Shown here one piece after another: positions 60,251-64,000 of a stretch of DNA of 64,000 nucleotides. The DNA lies in NCBI RefSeq assembly GCF_003999975.1, contig NZ_RJAC01000019.1, positions 62,001-126,000 on the forward strand. The letters are read 5' to 3'. This stretch comes from Actinoplanes solisilvae (GTDB taxonomy: Bacteria; Actinomycetota; Actinomycetes; Mycobacteriales; Micromonosporaceae). Position 1 is the first letter of the stretch; the number at the start of each line of letters is the position of its first letter. The notes below the pieces were generated by a model. It was not told where the DNA came from and ran no database searches. It worked only from the letters and a program-made list of their open reading frames with translations. A program made the translations under genes and the position numbers.

Positions 60251-60327
60251 CTTCCTGCGCTGGCATTACCCAGATCAGGTGCGAGGGTCTGCGGTCGCCC
60301 GCACTCTCAGCGCTGTGCGCTCCCCTG
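60251..60327 (-). ncRNA. TPP riboswitch (THI element)
   Basis: On the minus strand all conserved parts are present in order: GGGGAGC, GCTGAGAGTG, a variable stem, then ACCTGATCTGGGTAATGCC and the closing AGCGCAGGAAG. Such aptamers bind thiamine pyrophosphate and lower expression. It lies 89 bases upstream of ykoE, the S component of a thiamine-precursor importer, which identifies the operon's substrate class. Confidence 0.95.
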
Positions 60328-60443
60328 TCGGATGCTTGTATTCCGACGACGCTAGCACCGGAAACATGAAGCCGACAGCTAGGGTTGGCAACCGCTGGCG
60401 TGCTGGTCGTCATAAATGCTCATCGGTCGGCTACGGTCGGACG

Positions 60444-60689
60444 GTGGTCTATGTCGGGGTTGAGCACCGGGACCGGTTTACCTGGTTCGCCGCTGTGGGT
60501 GTCCAGGCTATTCGCTCCGCACAGGGCCGCCGCGTGCTGGTGGTCGACCCGGCTGAGGTTGATGGCTACCTGGTCGGCGACGTGACCGAGATCGTGACCT
60601 GGTGGTGCGCACGGCGCTACGGACGCCAGGCTTCGACGAACCGTGCCCGCCGCGCGGTTGAAGCGGCCACCGAGGACGGCCCGGTGTGA
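60444..60689 (+). pseudogene. tnpA: IS607-type serine recombinase TnpA, C-terminal remnant
   Basis: An 81-residue frame matching only the C-terminal part of IS607 TnpA: V-E-H-R-D-R-F, then A-Q-G-R-R-V-L-V-V-D-P-A-E-V-D-G-Y-L-V-G-D-V-T-E-I and A-R-R-Y-G-R-Q-A-S-T-N-R-A. Full IS607 recombinases have about 200 residues with the catalytic Ser and DNA-binding part at the N-terminus, both absent here. The conserved L-x-R-F after H-R-D-R is changed. The frame is still coupled to tnpB by a GTGA overlap. The element cannot move on its own. Confidence 0.8.
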
Positions 60690-62071
60690 AGGTGATCCAG
60701 GCTTACAGGTTCGCCCTCGACCTGAACCCAGGGCAGGAGCGTGACGTTCTCGCGCATGCCGGGGCGGCCCGGGTTGTGCATAACTGGGCGCTGGCGAGGG
60801 TCAAGGCCGTGATGGACCAGAGGGTCGCCGAGCGTTCCTACGGGATTTCGGAGAGCCTGTTGACCCCGTCGCTGTCGTGGTCGCTAGCGGGTCTGCGTAA
60901 GACGTGGAACCATGCGAAATACGAGGTTGCGCCGTGGTGGCCCGAGGTGTCCAAAGAGGCGTTCAATACCGGCCTGGACGCCCTCGCTCGCGGGTTGAAG
61001 AACTGGGCCGACTCGCGCAAAGGCACGCGAGTCGGGCGGTCAGCCGGTTTCCCTCAGTTCAAGTCCCGCCGCCGCACCACGCCCAGCGTGCGGTTCACGA
61101 CCGGGGCGATCCGGGTCGAGCCTGACCGGATGCACGTGGTGTTGCCCCGGCTGGGTCGGTTGAAGCTGCACGAGTCCGCCCGTAAGCTCGCCCGGCGCCT
61201 CGAAGCCGGCACCGCCCGGATCATGTCAGCCACCGTGCGGCGTGACGGCGGCCGCTGGCACGTCGCATTCACCGTCGAAGTCGAACGGACCGGACGCGTG
61301 CCGGCACGGCCCGGTTCGGTGGTCGGTGTCGACGTCGGGATCAAACACCTCGCCGTGCTGTCCACCGGGAAACTCGAACCTAACCCGCGCCACCTCGCCG
61401 CCGCGCAGCAGCGGATGCGCGTGCTTGGGCGTGCGTTGTCGAGGAAGACCGGCCCGGACCGGCGCACTGGACAGCGGGCGTCGAAACGGTGGAAACGGGC
61501 GGCGGCCTGGCTCGGCCGCGCCCACGCCCGGGTCGCGAATCTGCGCCGTGACGGTTTGCACAAGCTCACCACCCGCCTCGCCGCGACGTACGGCACCGTC
61601 GTCGTGGAAGATCTCAAGGTGAGCGGCATGCTCGCCAATAGGCGACTGGCCCGGCACATCGCCGATGCCGGGTTCGCCGAGATCCGACGTCAACTGACGT
61701 ACAAAACCGGATGGAACGGTGGTCGGCTGCTGGTAGCCGACCGCTGGTATCCGTCCTCGAAAACCTGCTCGGCATGTGGCACGGTGAAAACCAAGCTGGC
61801 CCTTTCCGAGCGTGTGTACGAGTGTGAGGCGTGCGGTCTGGTCATCGACCGGGACCGCAACGCCGCTTTGAACCTGGCTGCGCTGGCAGCTGATTTCGAC
61901 ACCGCCGGGAGTGGCCCGGTGGCAGCACGTGGAGCCGACCAGAGGACCTGCATACGCGGGCAGGTGGCTGGAAGCGTGAACCCGGCACGACATCAGTCGG
62001 TCAGGCCGGGACCGTCCCGCCGCAAGGCGGGACTATCGATCGTGTGCTTACCAAGGCGCACCGAAAGGTAA
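60686..62071 (+). CDS. tnpB: RNA-guided endonuclease TnpB (IS607-type), intact
   Basis: A 461-residue nuclease that uses an omega-RNA guide to cut DNA next to a target-adjacent motif. The N-terminus (A-Y-R-F-A-L-D-L-N-P-G-Q-E) is the wedge/helix domain. RuvC residues are Asp in G-V-D-V-G-I-K-H-L-A near residue 215, Glu in V-V-V-E-D-L-K-V near residue 310, and Asp in D-R-D-R-N-A-A near residue 392. Zinc-finger cysteines are C-S-A-C and C-E-A-C. No motif is broken. The GTG at 60686 overlaps the tnpA remnant stop. The C-terminal 60 residues are basic and overlap the likely omega-RNA. Confidence 0.92.
   Translation: MKVIQAYRFALDLNPGQERDVLAHAGAARVVHNWALARVKAVMDQRVAERSYGISESLLTPSLSWSLAGLRKTWNHAKYEVAPWWPEVSKEAFNTGLDALARGLKNWADSRKGTRVGRSAGFPQFKSRRRTTPSVRFTTGAIRVEPDRMHVVLPRLGRLKLHESARKLARRLEAGTARIMSATVRRDGGRWHVAFTVEVERTGRVPARPGSVVGVDVGIKHLAVLSTGKLEPNPRHLAAAQQRMRVLGRALSRKTGPDRRTGQRASKRWKRAAAWLGRAHARVANLRRDGLHKLTTRLAATYGTVVVEDLKVSGMLANRRLARHIADAGFAEIRRQLTYKTGWNGGRLLVADRWYPSSKTCSACGTVKTKLALSERVYECEACGLVIDRDRNAALNLAALAADFDTAGSGPVAARGADQRTCIRGQVAGSVNPARHQSVRPGPSRRKAGLSIVCLPRRTER
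62014..62033 (+). ncRNA. Possible omega-RNA scaffold hairpin at the 3' end of the intact tnpB
   Basis: GTCCCGCC-GCAA-GGCGGGAC is a perfect 8-base stem with a GCAA tetraloop, 38 bases before the tnpB stop. IS607/IS605 omega-RNAs come from the tnpB 3' end and continue past the element end into the guide. If so, the guide would be read from sequence just before or inside the start of the hydrolase gene at 62084. Confidence 0.45.
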
Positions 62072-62083
62072 CGGAGTGATCAC

Positions 62084-62908
62084 ATGCGGCATATCGATGC
62101 CCGCGGTTTGACCTTCGATCTGTACGAGGGCGGCCCGGACGACGGTGATTCGGTGCTCCTGCTGCACGGCTTCCCGCAGGACCATCGCGAGTTCGATCTG
62201 CTCGCGCCCCGGCTGCACGAGGCCGGCCTCAAGACGTACGCCCTGAACCAGCGCGGCACCTCACCCGGCGCCCGCCCGTCCGGCGTCGACGCCTATCGCA
62301 TGACCGAGGCGGTCGCCGACGCGGTGGCCGTGCTCGACGCCCTCGGTGTTCAAAAAGCGCACGTCATCGGGCACGACTGGGGTGCGATCGTCGGCTGGTG
62401 GCTGGCCGCTGGACACCCCGAGCGGGTGCGCTCGCTGACCGCCGTCTCGGTGCCGCACCCCAAAGCCCTCTCCCTCGCCCTGCGCGTGCGTGCCTCGCAG
62501 CGCGCGCGAATGGCGTACTTCAAAGTCTTCCAGTCGCCGGTGGCCGAACGGCTGCTGCTCGCGGGCGACGGCGCCCTGCTGCGGGGCATGCTCAAACCGA
62601 TCGGGGCCAGAGGCATCAAGTACGTCGAGGAGATGCGCGACGACCCGGGCCGGCTCACCGGCGGCCTGAACTGGTACCGAGCCAGCCCCTCCGGCTCGCC
62701 CGAGGGGCCCGGCATCGTGCGCGTGCCCACCACGTACGTCTGGAGCGACAAGGACGGCGTGGTTTCGCTGACCGCCGCGCTGCGCACCGCCGACTGGGTG
62801 GAGGCCGACTATCAGCTGGTCGCTCTGCGGGGCGTGAGCCACTGGATTCCCGAGCAGGCGTCCGGCGCGTTGGCCGACGCGGCCCTCGAACGTATCGGCC
62901 GAGTTTGA
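62084..62908 (+). CDS. Alpha/beta hydrolase, epoxide hydrolase-like
   Basis: A 274-residue alpha/beta-fold hydrolase. The oxyanion H-G-F-P motif is near residues 29-32, the nucleophile Asp in G-H-D-W-G-A near residue 96, and the C-terminal catalytic His in G-V-S-H-W-I-P near residue 252. Asp as nucleophile points to the epoxide hydrolase/haloalkane dehalogenase group and away from the esterases. GGTAACGGAG precedes the ATG. It lies 12 bases after tnpB but is probably a chromosomal gene next to the insertion. The substrate is unknown. Confidence 0.87.
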   Translation: MRHIDARGLTFDLYEGGPDDGDSVLLLHGFPQDHREFDLLAPRLHEAGLKTYALNQRGTSPGARPSGVDAYRMTEAVADAVAVLDALGVQKAHVIGHDWGAIVGWWLAAGHPERVRSLTAVSVPHPKALSLALRVRASQRARMAYFKVFQSPVAERLLLAGDGALLRGMLKPIGARGIKYVEEMRDDPGRLTGGLNWYRASPSGSPEGPGIVRVPTTYVWSDKDGVVSLTAALRTADWVEADYQLVALRGVSHWIPEQASGALADAALERIGRV

Positions 62909-62939
62909 TTCGCGTTCACTTTGGGGAATCGCCACCGTC

Positions 62940-63491
62940 ATGGTGGCAGAGAAGGCGCGCATCAAGCCCGAGACCGAGAAGCAACGCTGGGACCGAAACT
63001 TCGCCGACCTCCTTCAGGAGCTGCGGGTCGCCCAGACCGGCATCCAGATCCTGTTCGCCTTTTTGCTGACCCTCCCGTTCAGCAGCGGGTTCCCCGACGT
63101 CACCCAGTTCCAGAAGGACACGTACGTGGTGGCGCTGCTGGCCGCCGCGGGCGCCACCGCGATGATCATCGCGCCGGTCGCGTTCCACCGGGCGTTGTTC
63201 CGTCAGGGCCGCAAGCCCGAGCTGGTGCGTTACGCCCACCGGATGGCCAGCGGCGGGCTCGCGTTCCTGCTCGTCTCGATGGTCGCCTGCGTCCTGCTCG
63301 TCACCGACTTCATCCTCGCCCGCTGGATAGCGTTCCTGTTCAGCGCGATCACCGCGGTCTTCTTCCTCACGTTCTGGGCGGCCATCCCGTGGTTCCGCCG
63401 CAACTGGATCGACGAGGACGACGAGGAGGAGAACGAGGAGATCAGCGGCTCGGGTGTCAGCGGCGCGGCCCCCGCAGCCCGAGACTCCTGA
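62940..63491 (+). CDS. DUF6328 family membrane protein
   Basis: A 183-residue protein. A soluble start (E-K-Q-R-W-D-R-N-F-A-D-L-L-Q-E-L-R-V-A-Q-T-G-I-Q-I-L) leads into four helices: about 37-53, 68-85, 104-124 and 128-148. An acidic tail follows (D-E-D-D-E-E-E-N-E-E). The Q-E-L-R-V-A-Q-T-G-I-Q-I-L-F-A-F-L-L pattern is that of DUF6328 proteins common in actinomycetes; no function is known. It overlaps the convergent next gene by 35 bases. Confidence 0.8.
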   Translation: MVAEKARIKPETEKQRWDRNFADLLQELRVAQTGIQILFAFLLTLPFSSGFPDVTQFQKDTYVVALLAAAGATAMIIAPVAFHRALFRQGRKPELVRYAHRMASGGLAFLLVSMVACVLLVTDFILARWIAFLFSAITAVFFLTFWAAIPWFRRNWIDEDDEEENEEISGSGVSGAAPAARDS

Positions 63492-64000
63492 GCTCGAGCT
63501 CGGCCAGGGCGTCGACCGCCTCGGCGTCGCCGTTGCGCCAGCTCTGCGCGATGTCGGGGCCGAGCTTGGCCAGGTTGTTGAGCGGCTGGCTCGCGAGGGC
63601 GCGCAGGGCCAGCAGGTCGCGTCCGGCGGGCTGATCGCGTACGGCTGAAGCGACCGCGGCCCGGCGCATCCACCGCACCCGCAGCGGGAGCCAGAGGAAA
63701 AGCACGAGCGCGAACGGAACGGCCACCGCGATCAGCGCCACGACCAGGGCCATCGTGTCGACGACCTCCTGCGTCTGGCGCCCGGCCTCGGCGATCGACC
63801 GGGCCGCCGACGCCGCCCCGTTGAACGGCTTGACGAGCTGGTCACCGACGAGCGGGACGCCCCCGACCCGGTTGCCGGCGTCGGTCAGGTTGTCGGCGAT
63901 GCCACCGCCCGCGCTCTCCAGCCGCTGGCCGGGCACGCCGAGTTTCTCGACCATGTCGTTGACCCACAGGGCCGCCCGGATCCACAGATAGACCCAGAGG
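63457..64000 (-). CDS. Membrane protein, 5' part outside window
   Basis: The frame is open to the right edge. It reads L-W-V-Y-L-W-I-R-A-A-L-W-V-N-D-M-V-E-K-L before the first visible ATG (63954), so that ATG is probably internal. A central helix (A-L-V-V-A-L-I-A-V-A-V-P-F-A-L-V-L-F-L-W) and a helical, Ala/Leu-rich C-terminus are seen. I recognise no family. It overlaps the DUF6328 gene tail by 35 bases. Confidence 0.65.
   Translation of the reverse strand, partial: LWVYLWIRAALWVNDMVEKLGVPGQRLESAGGGIADNLTDAGNRVGGVPLVGDQLVKPFNGAASAARSIAEAGRQTQEVVDTMALVVALIAVAVPFALVLFLWLPLRVRWMRRAAVASAVRDQPAGRDLLALRALASQPLNNLAKLGPDIAQSWRNGDAEAVDALAELELRSLGLRGPRR

Overview
This window comes from the chromosome of a high-GC actinomycete. 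It most likely belongs to the Micromonosporaceae (Actinoplanes/Micromonospora type). The evidence is the very GC-rich third codon positions, the frequent GTG starts, the many ATGA/GTGA stop-start overlaps, and an actinobacterial core gene order: hrcA-dnaJ-rsmE-phoH-ybeY-corC-(cytidine deaminase-like)-era-recO-uppS. That order matches the layout known from Mycobacterium tuberculosis, but here accessory blocks interrupt it in several places. I see no rRNA, tRNA or CRISPR array.

Region by region. 1-2053: the end of hrcA, then dnaJ, closed by a strong hairpin terminator. 2275-11330: accessory block with a DUF4241 protein, an azoreductase/MarR pair sharing a twin operator, and a probable aromatic-acid catabolic cluster (IclR regulator, amidohydrolase, family III CoA-transferase, citryl-CoA-lyase-like protein, LigB/LigA-type ring-cleavage dioxygenase, MDR reductase). 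Two copies of one palindrome lie in its divergent promoter region. 11763-13850: an ECF41-type sigma factor with its divergent CMD-family partner, and a membrane protein. 13865-14596: rsmE. 14597-22710: a possible acyltransferase, a heterodimeric ABC exporter with unusually decayed ATP sites, a GH3 glycosidase under a CebR-like operator, and a serine hydrolase. 22837-27711: phoH-ybeY-corC-cdd-like-era, where Era carries a 236-residue Ser/Arg-rich extension. 27821-34644: acyltransferase, thioesterase, DUF4097 lipoprotein, recO, a Phd-like antitoxin gene divergent from a frameshifted tnpB inserted between recO and uppS, uppS, and a histidine phosphatase.

34657-38755: HAD phosphatase, thiamine-binding-type protein, VapBC toxin-antitoxin pair, F420-type NADP oxidoreductase, MTHFR-like protein and an unknown protein. 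38752-51191: a Tat-exported PHP-domain protein, then a sugar-use locus. That locus has a GH35 beta-galactosidase divergent from a LacI regulator, a binding protein, two permeases, a 51-residue membrane protein, a GH29 alpha-L-fucosidase, a SurA-like foldase and a secreted beta-helix protein with an F5/8C domain. The likely target is a fucosylated galactose-containing glycan. 51311-57237: an ABC pair, a lipoprotein, a two-component system and an ECF sigma/anti-sigma pair. 57303-60327: an ECF-type thiamine-precursor importer (ykoC-ykoD-ykoE order on the map, transcribed E-D-C) behind a clear TPP riboswitch. 60444-62071: an IS607-type remnant with a truncated serine recombinase and an intact tnpB. 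62084-64000: alpha/beta hydrolase, DUF6328 protein, and a membrane protein running off the edge.

The points most worth a second look are: the Phd-like regulator whose candidate operator covers the tnpB start; the IS607 remnant that kept its RNA-guided nuclease but lost its recombinase; the ABC exporter with complementary lost motifs; the SR-rich Era; the ring-cleavage cluster that pairs LigAB with a CoA-transferase and a citryl-CoA lyase; and the glycan operon that encodes its own foldase.
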